Position numbers and translations under genes: made by a program. The notes below the pieces were generated by a model. That model worked only from the letters and a program-made list of their open reading frames with translations. It did not search any database and was not told the origin of the DNA. Shown in pieces: positions 1 through 11,306 of a stretch of 64,000 nucleotides of DNA (position 1 is its first letter; every line of letters starts with the position of its first letter). The stretch comes from Prostheceraeus crozeri (lineage: Eukaryota > Platyhelminthes > Polycladida > Euryleptidae). The DNA is taken from the NCBI GenBank assembly GCA_907163375.1, contig CAJQUW010003168.1, positions 62,001-126,000 of the forward strand, in the 5' to 3' direction.

Positions 1-1066
1 AAAGAGATACGGGTTATGTTGAGATTTGATGATCTTGAAACTAGATCCTTGAGACTATTACGTGTTAAGTTGGCCGCCATCAGGCTCATTTTAGATGGAT
101 TTACGGAAAATTCAAGGAGGGCCTATAACCCAGGAGCTTTTGTAACAGTTGATGAGGAGCTGTATCCTTTTAGAGGTAGATGTAGATACAAGCAATACAT
201 GCCTAGTAAACCATCGAAGTATGGTTTAAAATTTTGGTTATTATGCGACAGTGTCAATTATTTTTGTCATAACCTCCGCATGTACACTGGAAAAGAAGAC
301 AGTCCAACGCAAAGCGAGTTTGGACTTGGAGAAAGAGTCGTTTTGGATCTTATCAAATCTTTAGAGCACACAGGAAGAAACATAACAACAGATAACTTTT
401 TTAACACACTTAGACTTGCTCGGACTTTGTTGTCAAAAGACTATCAGGAAAAACCGCAGGGAAATTCCAATGGAGATGAAGAACCACAGAAATCGAGATG
501 TAAATTCTGCTATATACCTTTTCACTGAGGACGGGATTTGCCTGTTGAGCTATAAATGCAAGTCAAATGATGTCGTCAACTTGCTTAGTTTGTTCCACCG
601 CACTCCAAGCGATCATAATCACAATGAAAAGCCTAACATCGTCAGTGACTACAACAAAACCAAAGGGGGAGCTGACAAAGCTGATCAAATGGTGGAGACC
701 TACACGACAAAATTCATAAGTCGTCGTTGGCACACTGTTGTTTTCTGCAATCTTTTAGATTTAGCCGGTTTGAACGGATTCGTCATACATACAGAAATTG
801 ACCCCGCCTGGATAAAAAAATCATCACGAAGACGACTTTATCTAAGAGCTTTGGGAGAAAGCTTGATCAAGCCATTCCGTGAAATGACGAACATTCAGCG
901 CTCTGTGACTATTCCTATTGCAATTTCAGACAGAAAACGTGCCAGATGCAGCTTGTGTCCATGGAAACGTGATCGCAAAACACGCAAAGTGTGTAGAGTA
1001 TGTCAGAATTTTGTTTGCGATGAACATTCAAGTACCCAAATATCATGTGAACAGTGTTTTACATAG
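1..1066 (+). pseudogene. piggyBac transposase, C-terminal two-thirds, frameshifted
   Basis: Reading is open from the window edge, so the gene starts outside. The first frame carries a piggyBac DDE core (Pfam DDE_Tnp_1_7 type): FVTVDEELYPFRGR holds the first catalytic Asp and TTDNFFNTLRLA the second. Near position 440 the reading moves to another frame, which continues with GGADKADQMVETY (third Asp region) and the helix RRWHTVVFCNLLDLAGLNGF. It ends in a Cys-rich zinc domain (CSLCPW, CRVCQNFVC) typical of piggyBac C-termini, with a stop at 1066. The enzyme would perform TTAA-specific cut-and-paste transposition in the nucleus. The frameshift makes this copy inactive. No terminal inverted repeat was identified downstream. 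The family call is firm. Confidence 0.85.
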
Positions 1067-1584
1067 AAGTTTGTACAAAATTATCTTTTTAGTTTATTCC
1101 ATGTCAAAGTTGAAAATACATGTACATGTGCAGTTGAATACATGAACAACCTAAAAGCTACACTGTTGCTATTGTTTTGATATCAAATTGGCCAAGGAAT
1201 AATGATCTTAACTTATCAAATTCATCTCAGTGTGTTGCCCATGCTCAAACAATCAATATTCATATAGAAATTCTATGGGTCCAAAGTGTCCCATGATTTG
1301 CGTTTAAGGTATATAAGAATTTTTGGCATCCGAGGGTCAATTCACGAAGGCTTAAACTAAAAAAGTATTTATCTTCCATAAATGTCGCAGTAAATACTAT
1401 GATATTGTTCAAATATTTGTCATTGTTGTAAATTATTGAATGTCAAGAGATGTTATGAAAATTGATATATGCGGATTCTCTATATTCTTATCATTATCAA
1501 AGAATGATAGTCAGCACTTATTTCTTAGATAGACTAGCCATATTTGGGTGATGGTGAGGAGGTGAGGGAGAAAATAGAGCCTCG
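1067..1584. other. non-coding, nothing recognised
   Basis: AT-rich sequence between two piggyBac remnants. It may include the 3' non-coding end of the upstream element, but no inverted repeat or TTAA boundary could be paired. Confidence 0.5.
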
Positions 1585-1769
1585 GCTGTAGAGGCGGATT
1601 ACTAAAGAAAATAAGAGAGAAAGTCAAAAGTAAAAGGTGACATATAGAGCGCGAATTGTCGCCGGCGAACTTCGCCAGCGAATATCCCGCAAATATGACT
1701 GAACTGTAGCATGATATTCTGCAGCTGACATCCGCCAGTTTTTCGCAAGATTCGTTCCCACAGGGTACA
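1585..1769 (-). repeat. dispersed repeat, second copy at 35117-35312
   Basis: The reverse complement of this stretch matches 35117-35312 along its length. Both share the blocks CCCTGTGGGAACGAATC, ATTCGCTGGCGAAGTTCGCC and CTTTTGACTTTCTCTCTTA. The two copies have opposite orientations and moderate divergence. The GC-rich dyads (GGCGAACTTCGCC) suggest a hairpin-forming MITE-like sequence, but ends and target duplications could not be fixed. Confidence 0.6.
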
Positions 1770-2259
1770 AGAGTACATCCAGTTCATGGGTGGTATTGAT
1801 CTCATGGACTCATTAGTCGCCTTATACAAATAAACTTTCAAGAACAATCGATGGTAAATGTACATTTGGCATCATATGTTGCATGTCGCTCTTGTGAATG
1901 CCTGGCTTTTGTTTCGTCGCCATGCAAACATGTTGCATACAGATGACTCAATGTCACTAAAACAATTTCAACTGGAGGTTTCCGAATGTTTGATAAAAGT
2001 GAGGGCCCCAGTTGGCCGACCATCCATGATGCGTGCACTCATTCCACAAAGGAGCAGGAAAGTATCGGTTTCTGGGCCTCCAGCATCCGAAATTCGGTTT
2101 GATAACCATGGACATTTCCCCATTCACTGTGAAAAGCGCAGTCGCTGCGGGCGATGCGCCTCAAATTCGATTTTCACTCACTTCAAGTGTTGCAAGTGTG
2201 AGGTGTATTTATGCTTGAATAACAGGAAAAATTGTTTCTATTCTTACCATCACAAGTAG
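1767..2259 (+). pseudogene. piggyBac-like transposase C-terminal fragment
   Basis: One frame reads GGIDLMDSLVALYK, then an in-frame TAA (1831-1833), another TAA at 1855-1857, then HHMLHVALVNAWLLFRRH. This is the C-terminal part of a piggyBac transposase around the last catalytic Asp. It ends in the zinc-binding tail RCGRCASNSIFTHFKCCKCE with CLNNRKNCF. Only the last quarter of a normal protein is left, it has two stops, and a different repeat (1585-1769) abuts its 5' side. It belongs to a different piggyBac lineage from the copy at 1-1066: the membrane-like helix and zinc tail differ in sequence. Confidence 0.75.
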
Positions 2260-2541
2260 GAAAAACTGTGCAACTGCAAGCATTTAGGCCCTGCAATTTC
2301 ATGTAGAATTTACCGTGAAATGAAAGTGTTGAGTGGGTCTATATCATGATATTTTTATCAGCATGAGCATGAATGCATGTGCCGGTTTATAGCTAATCTC
2401 TGTTAGAATTTGGCAATTTTCTATTATACAGGATGGCCGCCAACAGGAGGTTCTTCATACTTGAGTTGATGCTAAAAACAGCTTTCGTCTCTCCTTGAAA
2501 TTTATTGAGCAGATTAAAATCGTTAATTAAAAGATAAAATT

Positions 2542-2832
2542 TTGGTATACAAATTTACATGCCATCATTGTAAAGATTTCTATATTGGTCAAACCTCGCG
2601 TCCTTTTCAGCATCGTTATAATGAACACAAGCATGCTGTAGATAAAGGTAATGTTGATTCGAGTACTATAGCAGAACATTGTCTGAAATGTAGATCAAAA
2701 CGTTTGACTGATTTTGACCTTGAAATTCTTGATAATTGCAAAGATGCATTGGTCACTAGACTGACTGAAGCTCGTTACATTAAACAGTTGATTCCAAAAA
2801 TCAATCGAAGAAAAGAGTTGACGGTATTTTAA
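2542..2832 (+). pseudogene. Penelope-like element GIY-YIG endonuclease domain
   Basis: About 96 codons. It begins VYKFTCHHCKDFYIGQTSR, which matches the GIY-YIG signature (here FYIGQT), preceded by the Cys/His knuckle (C..C) seen in Penelope-like endonucleases. A conserved arginine follows in FQHRYNEHKHA, then SSTIAEHCLKC, and the C-terminal ARYIKQLIPKINRRKE block is typical of the family. In the intact element this domain nicks the target for retrotransposition and follows a reverse transcriptase, which is absent here. The first codon is TTG, so this is an internal fragment with no start of its own. Catalytic Tyr, Arg and Glu positions appear kept. Confidence 0.8.
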
Positions 2833-2915
2833 ACATCTCTCAACCGATAGCATTGTACGAGTATATAATCAGCCCACATGAGCGGCCAGATCAGTTGGTT
2901 TTAGCAAATTACCCC

Positions 2916-2940
2916 CTGAGGAACAGCGAATGCTTGAAAC
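2916..2940 (+). ncRNA. hammerhead-like core in PLE 3' region (candidate)
   Basis: CTGAGGA, a short AGC-gaat-GCT stem, then GAAAC. This follows the hammerhead consensus CUGANGA - stem II - GAAA. Penelope-like elements are known to carry minimal hammerhead ribozymes in their terminal repeats. Stems I and III were not convincingly traced, so this is a candidate only. Confidence 0.3.
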
Positions 2941-3032
2941 GCGTAGGGGTTGTACACATCTTTCAATTAACTATTTTAGTCTGGTCAATAAATTTCAAGG
3001 AGAGACGAAATCTGTTTTTAGCATCAACTCAA

Positions 3033-4379
3033 TTTTCTATTACTTGTATCCTTTACTAAAATACCCATTGTAGCAAATTTGCCACAGTCTCAAAAATCAA
3101 TAAAATCAATACATTTTTAAAAACGCAGTTTTGAACATTGATTATACATCTAAAATAGACCTGAATACATAATGAAAAAAAAATTTTGTGGAAGCTTTCA
3201 TAGTGTGGGGATAAGAGGGTTAATTTATGTCTGCATATGTCTTCCATGCGCATTGTTCACAGTGTCGTGATGATGCATGTAGAAGTTTTCAAAGCACAAC
3301 ATGTCTGCACATCAATTATAGGAAGAGCTTATGAAATTCTAAACGTCATCAACCGTTATCAAGACACGTGATATTGCATAGTCAAAGGGACATGTGACCA
3401 TAATTTGTGGTCTGTAAAGGTATCTATGTTATTTATATGTTGTAGTTTGTTTGATATACGCACATGTATATGTTGAACTGCTTAGATGATAGCAACATGC
3501 CACGTACATCTTTCTTGCGCTTAGTAAGTTCAGAGTATTCAAAAGATCATCCCTGAAATAAAGAATGACTGAATTGCCCTCAAATAGAACCTGCACATTA
3601 ATTGAAAACCTAATAATCTTGACCCACTTTCAAACAGAGCCCGCACATCAAATGATCAATCTCTTAATAGATTTTAATAGCATGAAACCATTGACATACA
3701 AGTAGGTGCATGGTTCATATAACATGACTATATGAGTCTGACGTTTTTGCTTGACGGCTGCCACAAATCATGATTTTTCAACATTTGTGTGGCCTAACTA
3801 TATGTCTTTGGTTTATAGATAATCAACATAACATTAGGGCTGTCCATCTTCGGCTCTATTTTCAACTTATCGCGCAAAAGATGGTCGAATGATGAATTAG
3901 CACTGTATAATATACTCGTGTGCATGACTATTTGCAATAATTTTGTTGATAATCCCAGATCCTTTTCTTGATCAATGTCATTGTACTATTATAAAAATCA
4001 TGTCAATTATTACATGCCCTATTAATCAACTACATTTTTGCTTAGTTACACGTACCTTTATAGCCTGAACCTAAGAAAATGTAGATTTGCCTATGTTGTA
4101 TAGTTGTTTTCAATCATTGCATCACATCGTTTATATAAAGCGAATCAAATGATAAATACATACCTCAGTTATTGCTAGTTATCCATTTTCATTTGCTGAA
4201 ACAAAATACTATGCTCATGTAACTATGTCTAGCATGTCATCCAAGCCACGGTTGAAGTTAGTTCATGATATACAATGCATACATGTGCATGTATTGTATT
4301 ATGAACTAAACTTAACTAGTTTAGCTATTCGAGGACTTTTAAAAAAGCTAATTTTTTCAAATTTATGTACTACCGACAT
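3033..4379. other. non-coding, nothing recognised
   Basis: AT-rich with no protein similarity in any frame; the short open frames look random. A local dyad around ATACAATGCATACATGTGCA (near 4270-4300) is the only visible structure. Confidence 0.5.
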
Positions 4380-5050
4380 GAAGCCCCTCTATAAGTAGCA
4401 TGAAACAAGATGGATATCAAAAGGAATGAATATAGCTATCGCTAACAGGCATTTTATTTAAGCGGAAATTAAGCTGATGTTCTAGGAAATTTCATGAACT
4501 GAATTATGATGCAAGTCCCTGCAAGTCTTTAAGGAAAAGTTGAGATCTCATTGTGCTTCTTAGCTGAGATGTCATGTTTCTAATTCAATTTTCAGCGGCA
4601 TGATTTTATGATTCACAAGGCGTCATTTCTTGAATCGGAATAGTAATGTGGACCCATTAACATATTTTAAAGTTAATTGTGATGAGCTTCCTTGATTATG
4701 ATGTTTTGCGCTTTCAGTGGCAGTTTGTGATATGATCACGCTTCAGAAAATAATCTTATTAAAATAAAACTGAGATTTTAGTGAACCCATCGAATTGCTA
4801 ATTTAACAAACTGCACTGCCTCTCCAAACTGCGTGACATGGAGGATTTGTGGAATACTATTCCTAATTCTGTATTGCTATAATTATCAGTTAAATTCGTC
4901 TATATTTCTCCAAACGTGTAAAAACTGCATATCTCAGAGGTGGTATACTGGGTCTCGACCTGGTATGGAGTCATGTTCATTTAATGAAATCGAAACTGTA
5001 CACACATTGGGGATTTAATAAATGCTGAGTTACCGCTCTACCCAGTATAC
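4380..5050 (-). repeat. R-family repeat, copy 1
   Basis: Reverse-strand copy of a ~0.7 kb dispersed repeat that recurs at 7883, 10895, 11307, 12845, 16093 and 34725. Diagnostic blocks are GGTAACTCAGCATTTATTAA with CCCCAATGTG at one end, a central TGATCACGCTTAAGAAA-like block (seen here as TGATCACGCTTCAGAAA), and GTAGCATGAAACAAGATGGA at the other end. No coding potential is seen. Its class is unknown; it could be a non-autonomous DNA element or satellite-like unit. Confidence 0.75.
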
Positions 5051-5843
5051 TTACTCTATGTCATTGAGTCATTTGGTCATTAGCTTCTTCAATATCGGCA
5101 TTTTCCTTTCTTGTCTGTCAATGCTCCTTGAAGACATATTAGCTAAACAAAGTGAACGAATTCTCAATCGATCTGTTCGTGGGTGAAGTGATACAATGCT
5201 AAATTCTCCGTCAGATCAAGCAATTCAGTACCTATCGCAATCACTCTAATTGAGAGCTATTGTCAATAGCGTCATCAGGAACTTTGGCATCGCTTTAATA
5301 ACGCTTTGACGATTCGGTTTGAGCGACCTTGAAGTGGACTACTTCAAGCAGATAGAGTCAGACATTCGATTACATGCAATAAAATGGAAACCGAAAACCT
5401 CTGGAGTATGCCAACTGATAGGCCTACAGTCCGGGTACCGGCAGAAGTACTTCGTTTACTTCACTGTATTCAAAAGTCAAAAAAGCCAAAAGTCAAAACG
5501 TTTATTTCCAACTTGGAAAACGTAGTCTGTACATAACATTGATGTGATGAGTGATGAAATGATAAAAATGTCCATATACAATGATTGATGGATGGCGGAT
5601 GAGATGTACAAGTGAAATGATGATACAGATCGGAAGAAAAGGCCATGTGTAAATCACTACATGCATTGCAGGTCAAATGTCAAAATTGATCATGAATTAT
5701 CTGTATATTGAAAAACATGCATGTTCAATAATATTAACATTATCTTAGCTGTGAATCTTAGCTGTGATTTTGCATCTTTTCTGGATTAATTTCTTGTTTA
5801 TATAATAATCACAATTTGTTTACAAGTTTTATTAATAAGTTTT
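5051..5843. other. non-coding, nothing recognised
   Basis: No supported gene. Short open frames here lack any recognisable motif. Confidence 0.5.
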
Positions 5844-5991
5844 GGAGAGCCGGTCAATGTACAATGCAAGGACAGATATACAGTAGCAAGCATTTAATTA
5901 GATAAAAATGAAGTTATCAAGTAATTCACCTGTAATCAAATTGACAATGATAGAGAGATATTTAATATTTTGTAGCAATGACCGGCTCTCC
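5844..5991. repeat. 148-bp MITE-like unit with 13-bp perfect inverted ends
   Basis: GGAGAGCCGGTCA at 5844-5856 is matched exactly in reverse complement at 5979-5991. The interior is AT-rich. No clear target duplication was found, so class is undetermined. Confidence 0.5.
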
Positions 5992-6861
5992 TTGTATTTC
6001 GTCCGTTAGTTATGTATTGACTGGGTAGAGATTTGGTTTGCAATCTACTTTATCAATCGGCATGAATATTCTTAACATCGAATCGATTTTGTTTGCTTTT
6101 GTTGGTACTTCCACTGTTAGAAGCACAGAATTAGACAGGTCGTCTCTTCTTCCGTTTGACTAGAAGGGAAACATTGGAACATGTAACGTAAATGAAATGG
6201 CACAATCTGCTGACTAAATACCATAGCAATCGAACAATGAGCAGCCAGTTCAACATTAAACACGACAAATTGTGCGAAATTTCAGTGACTGTTATCAACC
6301 GGATCACACAGCAAAGAGACAGTCGATGTCAAGTTCTACAGAGAAGTTTGTGAACGTTTTTTCATGCGCCTGCTAACTTTTTTTAAAATGATCGGAGGGC
6401 CCAACATTATCAAGAAGACTTTTGCGCAATGATCTGAATTCTTCGAATCTGAAGGAGTCGTAGCGATCGGAGCATTTTGAAGGAACTCAGAGCAATTCGC
6501 AAGCGACGCACGACTATTTTCCGTATCTCTGTACGGTATTAAAAATTTCTTTTTGCCCACTTATTAAGTTCCTGCATGTGCCATCTGTTTGAATCAGTTT
6601 GTACTTCTAGCAAAGTGATACGATTAAACAATCTAATTCTGTGGTTAGAAAATAGGGGCAGGCTCAGAAGTTTCGTAGATATTCTCAGCAGTGTTCAATA
6701 CGGTTCAGCATAGAAATCAAACAATAAAAAGCATGAAATATCAAGGCAGACCTTGATTTTTCACAGAAATCTATGCGACTGTTTTGGCATAGAATCAAGC
6801 TATTAATTTAAATGAGATTGGTGTCCTGATTTATCTAAAGCTGCATGTGCTTGACAATTTA
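5992..6861. other. non-coding, nothing recognised
   Basis: No gene-like frame. The segment next to 6862 may be the 3' untranslated tail of the LINE fragment on the minus strand. Confidence 0.45.
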
Positions 6862-7570
6862 TTATGACTTGTCTTTCTTCCTAACTTTATTTGAATTATT
6901 TTGATATTTGTAGATACCTTTCATTTCGGCGATACTGGGAGCAGTTATTTTATTGTAGAATTCTTCTTTGCAACTTATGTTTCTCAAGAATGGTGCAAAT
7001 TTCCTTCTAATTTGCTCATATGCAGGACATTCAACAAAGAAATGATATGTTATTTCAACTTTTTGACTGCTGCAGGTTTCGCATAAACGTTCATCATATA
7101 ATTTCTTACTTTTGTATATACCAGTTCTTGCCATAAGGTCATGGTTAGTAGCTCTATATTTTATCAACGTATTTATTTCCATTGGTACGTCTAAATCTAG
7201 ATAGGGCTTCAAATTCATTTCGAATCTTGCTAATTCCAAATAATTTCTGCCAGTATTACTCTCTTTGGCACTATTGATCCATTGAGTGCGAAAGTATTCA
7301 AACAGAGTAATACGAGTACATTTCTCCATCATTTTTTTATCTACAGTATTTTGATTTTGTCATAAGTGTGATAGGTTGACTTCTTTCAGTAACATCTTCA
7401 CTTTGGCTGTCCATGTGTAGGAATATTGAGAGTCATTCATATGGTTATAAATTTCAGTATATATTCCTTTAGCCAAATTATTGTCTTTACTATTTTTATC
7501 CAGAAAGTGATCGCCGCTTTATAGAAATAGAATTCTATTGGAAAAAGTCCGAATTCTCCAATCAAGCAAT
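6862..7570 (-). pseudogene. non-LTR retrotransposon ORF2 C-terminal fragment
   Basis: On the minus strand, residues such as IKYRATNHDLMARTGIY, ERLCETCSSQKVEITYHFF and VECPAYEQIRRKFAPFL match the Cys/His region that follows the reverse transcriptase in many LINEs (zf-RVT type, C..C...H....C). The frame extends upstream of the last Met block through an in-frame TGA near 7370, and the more upstream part (GEFGLFPIEFYFYKA) lies in another frame, so both a stop and a frameshift are present. The reverse transcriptase core is missing: a typical 5'-truncated, decayed copy. The family within LINEs cannot be named from this piece. Confidence 0.65.
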
Positions 7571-7882
7571 AGCAAGAAGAATGTACTCTGGGTCTTATTT
7601 CTTTGCTACGAGCATCGCGGGAGACTGTAGGTATGACTATGCATCTGTGGATGTAGATGTGGAGGCATAATTGCCCATCGTTTTCCAACAGTCGAACACT
7701 GTGTACGGAGCTGATTGGCGGATTGTTTGCGAACTATGGCCGCAAACCGTCTGAGTCTATTTTGGATTCCTCCAAGGAAATCCGCTCCCAACCAATGTTC
7801 TCACAAATTCAATTAATTGCAAATTGCGGATTCAATTAATCATGGAGGACAAGATTGAGGAGATTAACGTACATCGTATAAA
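7571..7882. other. non-coding, nothing recognised
   Basis: Somewhat higher GC than the surroundings. Short frames on both strands have no recognisable motif. Confidence 0.4.
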
Positions 7883-8113
7883 GCAAGCATATTAGGTATA
7901 GTAGCAATTCAGCATTTATTAAGTCCCCAATGTGTGTAGGTTTCGACTTCATTAAATGAACTTCAGTTGAGACCAGGGCCTACCAAATGTGAGATATGCA
8001 AATTTTTGCACTTCTGGAGAAATGTACACGAATTTGATTGATTATGATAGCAATTAAATTAAATAGAAAAGTAATTTACACATCCAAATCCTCCATGTCA
8101 TGAGAGAGGTAAT
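7883..8113 (+). repeat. R-family repeat, copy 2, 5' part
   Basis: Begins with AAGCATATTAGGTATAGTAG and GCATTTATTAAGTCCCCAAT as other R copies do. It is interrupted at 8114 by a Harbinger element and resumes at 10895. Bases AAT (8111-8113) are the left target duplication. Confidence 0.8.
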
Positions 8114-8373
8114 GGGTCTCTTGCACAAACGATGGTTAGCTTATCCGTTGGGTAACTTACCTATCGGGAGCCTTTGTCAGCTTGCACGAACGATGGGTAA
8201 ATTACCCAGCGACTAAAATTTACTACGCGGGTTAAGCAATGTATTGAATATTTTACTTCATGTCTAGGGCTGTAGTAAACCATTGGTTAAATATACAAGC
8301 TTCATTTAAATGTGTGAATCTGTTGCTGTTAGACATTCAGTTGTTCGTTTGACTATTAAGTTTCCACTTTTAC

Positions 8374-9471
8374 ATGGATCCAACCAGTACGACTTTAAAC
8401 ACAATTGAAATTATGAGTGAGGGGATTCAAGCATCAAATCGGTTTTCTTCGACGCTATCAAACTATCGACGAAATTTACTCACTGATGAGTTATTTGATG
8501 TATGTGATGATATATTCTTCAAACGTTATAGGATGAGAAAACAAACTGTAATATCTCTTCATGATGAAATTCAACAATTCTTACCTGAACCCTCGAAGTC
8601 ATTTGGAATATCTACGATTTCTCAATTACTTATCACAATCCGATTTTATAGTAGCGGAGGCTTTCACTGTGTTGTCGGAGATACGTTCAGCGTAAGTGAA
8701 AGTACAGTTTGCAGAATTGTTCATCGAGTGACCGATGTTATTTGTGATCTGAGACCCAAGTATATTTGCTTCAATTGTGCTTTAAGTAGAGTTAAGTGTG
8801 ATTTCTATAATATCGCGCAATTCCCTGGAATAATCGGCTGTATTGACTGTACGCATGTACGTATAAAGTTTCCTTCTACAGACGACGCCGAAAAATTTCG
8901 AAATCGAAAAGGGTATGCTTCCATCAATGTACAAATGGTATGCCATCCGTATATGAGATTCATTAATGTTGTATCACGTTGGGAAGGGGCGGCCCATGAT
9001 TCCCGAATTTTCAATAATTTATCTCTACGGTCACGTCTTGAAAACAACGAACTGAGAGGAATACTTTTAGGTGATAACGGGTACCCAACTTTACCGTTTT
9101 TACTGACACCAGTGTTGAGACCCCAGACAGCCGTTGAACATTGCTATAACAAAAGTCACAAAAGGACACGTTGTATCGTCGAGCGTTCGTTCGGTGTACT
9201 TAAGCAAAGATTTCAGTGTTTACAGTACAAACTGTGCTTCACTCCATGTTGCAATGTGATTCTGGCTTGTTGTATATTACATAATTTCACTTTCGACCAT
9301 GAGGACAAATTAAGTCCTGACACAGTCGTCGATTCAGCGGACATCGAATCTTATATGAGGAGACAGCGAATGAAAATGGGTCACAATCTCACCGAAGTCA
9401 AGGACACGCTTTCCGTGAACACTTCATTGAAAGACATTTTCGCCTCTGATATAATTCTAGAATATTCCTGA
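8374..9471 (+). CDS. Harbinger transposase (HARBI1-like DDE nuclease)
   Basis: 365 residues, close to the ~350 typical of the HARBI1 family, uninterrupted. Residues ~75-120 form a helix-turn-helix-like region (SVSESTVCRIVHRVTDV). The DDE_Tnp_4 nuclease follows: GCIDCTHVRIKF (Asp158), GAAHDSRIF (Asp209), LLGDNGYPT (Asp234) and IVERSFGVLKQRF (Glu270). It would cut the element's ends and insert at 3-bp targets, with help from the Myb-like partner encoded convergently on the opposite strand. ATG at 8374 is the first in-frame start after the left terminal region. No obvious lesion is seen. Intronless as read. Confidence 0.9.
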   Translation: MDPTSTTLNTIEIMSEGIQASNRFSSTLSNYRRNLLTDELFDVCDDIFFKRYRMRKQTVISLHDEIQQFLPEPSKSFGISTISQLLITIRFYSSGGFHCVVGDTFSVSESTVCRIVHRVTDVICDLRPKYICFNCALSRVKCDFYNIAQFPGIIGCIDCTHVRIKFPSTDDAEKFRNRKGYASINVQMVCHPYMRFINVVSRWEGAAHDSRIFNNLSLRSRLENNELRGILLGDNGYPTLPFLLTPVLRPQTAVEHCYNKSHKRTRCIVERSFGVLKQRFQCLQYKLCFTPCCNVILACCILHNFTFDHEDKLSPDTVVDSADIESYMRRQRMKMGHNLTEVKDTLSVNTSLKDIFASDIILEYS

Positions 9472-9788
9472 GCTTGTTGTAATACTCGTAATGATAAGCT
9501 TATGAAATCTTTATTTGCCAATACGATATAAAGTTTATGACAGAAATGTATCATGAATGTTACGTCCACCTACACCGGTATGAATTATGATTATATGAAT
9601 TTAATCACACGGAGATCATTCATTGCTTTCAGTTCACTTATTCAAAATGTCAGTCAAGACTACTCATATCACCAGAGAGCCAGATTTAATTTTTCCTAAA
9701 AGATAGATAGTTGTGATACTTAAATGATACTTATTAAATATGATTTTTATAAGATGAAAAACAATTTCCCAGTGAGAACGCACTTTTA

Positions 9789-10571
9789 TTATGTTCTGAG
9801 CCTTGATCTCAGGATATTGTAATATTGTAACAGGGATTCATTCAAAGTTCCGAGATAAGACATGTACGTACTAGTAAGGTTTGATTCATTCAAGTCACCT
9901 TGATTCCAATCAGTTTTGCTGTCACATCGTCGTCGCATTGAATCATAAAGCCCCATTCTCGCCTTATGTTCTTCTTGATCAAAAAGTAAGCGCTGACGTA
10001 AAATCTCCATCTTCAATTGATGTTCCGATTGTGCAGCTTCTTTCGCATTGAATTCTACCTTCATTTTCTTACAGGACGTTTGCGCGACTTCTTTACTTCC
10101 CTCTCTCTTACACCGTTCACTTGAGTCTTTATTCTCATACACGACATTGCGCTTCTTCTCTTGCATTACTTCCTTGTCATGTATCACTGCATCATCGTCA
10201 TTTATTCCTGTTAGTGGACCGAGAGAACCTGATGGCAGAATTTCGAGGACCAATTTAGAAATAGCATCCATAACGAAAGAATTCTGTCCTCCGCCCGTTT
10301 TAAATATACCTCGCTTTTCTTCAGCGAGTGCTGTTTTCGCCTTCTTCTTCAGATCACGCCAAAGGTTTTGCAACTGTATAACGGTTCTGTTCGCAAAGCC
10401 ATGTTTACGAAAGTCATCACATATCTTCTCCCATTTCGATTGCTTGTTTGCCAACGAGAATTTATCGTAGGATCTATCTTCAATGACTGAAATATGAATT
10501 GTCACTAATTCAATCAATTTAAATTTTTCCTCGTCTGAATAGTTGGAGCTTCTCTGGCGTTTGTCAGTCAT
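9789..10571 (-). CDS. Harbinger accessory Myb/SANT-like DNA-binding protein
   Basis: 260 residues. The N-terminal ~100 residues form a trihelical Myb/SANT-like domain with the usual pattern: YSDEEKFKLIELV, SKWEKICDDFRKHG and VIQLQNLWRDLKKKAKTAL, tryptophans included. A charged, low-complexity middle with likely nuclear localisation residues (CKKMKVE) follows, then a C-terminal helical region (LKMEILRQRLLFDQEEHKARM) suited to dimerisation or transposase contact. In known Harbinger systems such a protein carries the transposase into the nucleus and binds the subterminal repeats. It is convergent with the transposase, 317 bp apart. The frame is intact. Confidence 0.85.
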   Translation of the reverse strand: MTDKRQRSSNYSDEEKFKLIELVTIHISVIEDRSYDKFSLANKQSKWEKICDDFRKHGFANRTVIQLQNLWRDLKKKAKTALAEEKRGIFKTGGGQNSFVMDAISKLVLEILPSGSLGPLTGINDDDAVIHDKEVMQEKKRNVVYENKDSSERCKREGSKEVAQTSCKKMKVEFNAKEAAQSEHQLKMEILRQRLLFDQEEHKARMGLYDSMRRRCDSKTDWNQGDLNESNLTSTYMSYLGTLNESLLQYYNILRSRLRT

Positions 10572-10894
10572 CTTGCTCTCAGAATTGATAACGTATGATC
10601 ACAGGTCTGAATTCTATGAATGAAAAACAGTGGAAATAGCAAGCAGCAGATAGTGTGTTGATTGGAGGACAGTGACAGTTTCGTCAGTGACCTATTTAAA
10701 ACGTCACACTGACGGTGAGAATGTTCATTGCAACGCTAACTCTATTTATACCAACTCTTACAACACGAAGCAACTAACCATCGTTCGTGAAAGCGAAACA
10801 AATTTAGTCGATGGGTAGGACTACCCAACGATTAGTTACCCATCGATTAAACTTATCTGCTGGGTAAGTTACCTACCGTTCGTGTAAGAAACCC

Positions 10895-11306
10895 AATATA
10901 GTGTGTCAAATTAACATGAAATTCGATGGGTTTAATGCTCACTTTTATTAATAAGAGTATTTTCTTTAAGCGTGATCATATCACAATGCCTGCCACTGAA
11001 AGAGCAAATCATCATGATCAAAGACAGCTAATTGCCTTTAAAAAATATGCAAATGGGTACACATTACTATTCAGATTCAACAAATGAAACATATAGATTT
11101 AGCGAATCACAAAATTCTGCCGATGAAAATTCAATTTAAATATTTATTTTTAAACCATAGAAGCACAATCAGATCTCAACTTTTCCCTGAAGACTTGCAA
11201 TGTAATGTGGTTCATGAAATTTCCTTGATGGCCAGATAAATCTCCGCTTAATTAAGATGCCTGTTTGTAAATGCTATTTCCTTTTGATATCTATAAGTTT
11301 CATACC
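10895..11306 (+). repeat. R-family repeat, copy 2, 3' part
   Basis: Continuation of the copy split by the Harbinger element, starting with the right AAT duplication. It carries the block TTAAGCGTGATCATATCACA and ends near CTTTTGATATCTATAAG, as other copies do. Confidence 0.75.

Larger units (their letters stand above)
2461..3032 (+). mobile_element. truncated Penelope-like element bounded by a 45-bp inverted repeat
   Basis: The 45 bases at 2461-2505 are the reverse complement of 2988-3032 with a single mismatch. Between them lie a GIY-YIG endonuclease fragment (2542-2832) and a 3' structured motif (2916-2940). Penelope-like elements are known for terminal repeats in direct or inverted arrangement and for 5' truncation, so this fits a severely 5'-truncated copy carrying an inverted terminal segment. 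Confidence 0.7.
8114..10894. mobile_element. complete Harbinger (PIF/Harbinger) transposon, 2,781 bp
   Basis: Ends GGGTCTCTTGCACAAACG (left) and GGGTTTCTTACACGAACG (right, reverse complement) are imperfect inverted repeats. Both ends also carry reiterated ACGAACGATGGGTAA-like and TTACCCA motifs. A 3-bp duplication AAT lies at 8111-8113 and 10895-10897. Removing the element plus one AAT restores the R repeat sequence as seen in the neighbouring copy near 11560. It holds two convergent genes: a DDE transposase and a Myb/SANT-like protein, the standard Harbinger pair. Both frames are open, so the element may be recent or autonomous. Confidence 0.9.

Noticed and set aside
1858-2259. An intact 133-residue gene starting at ATG 1858
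   Set aside because: The piggyBac homology continues upstream of this ATG through two stops, so it is a pseudogene fragment rather than a gene with its own start.
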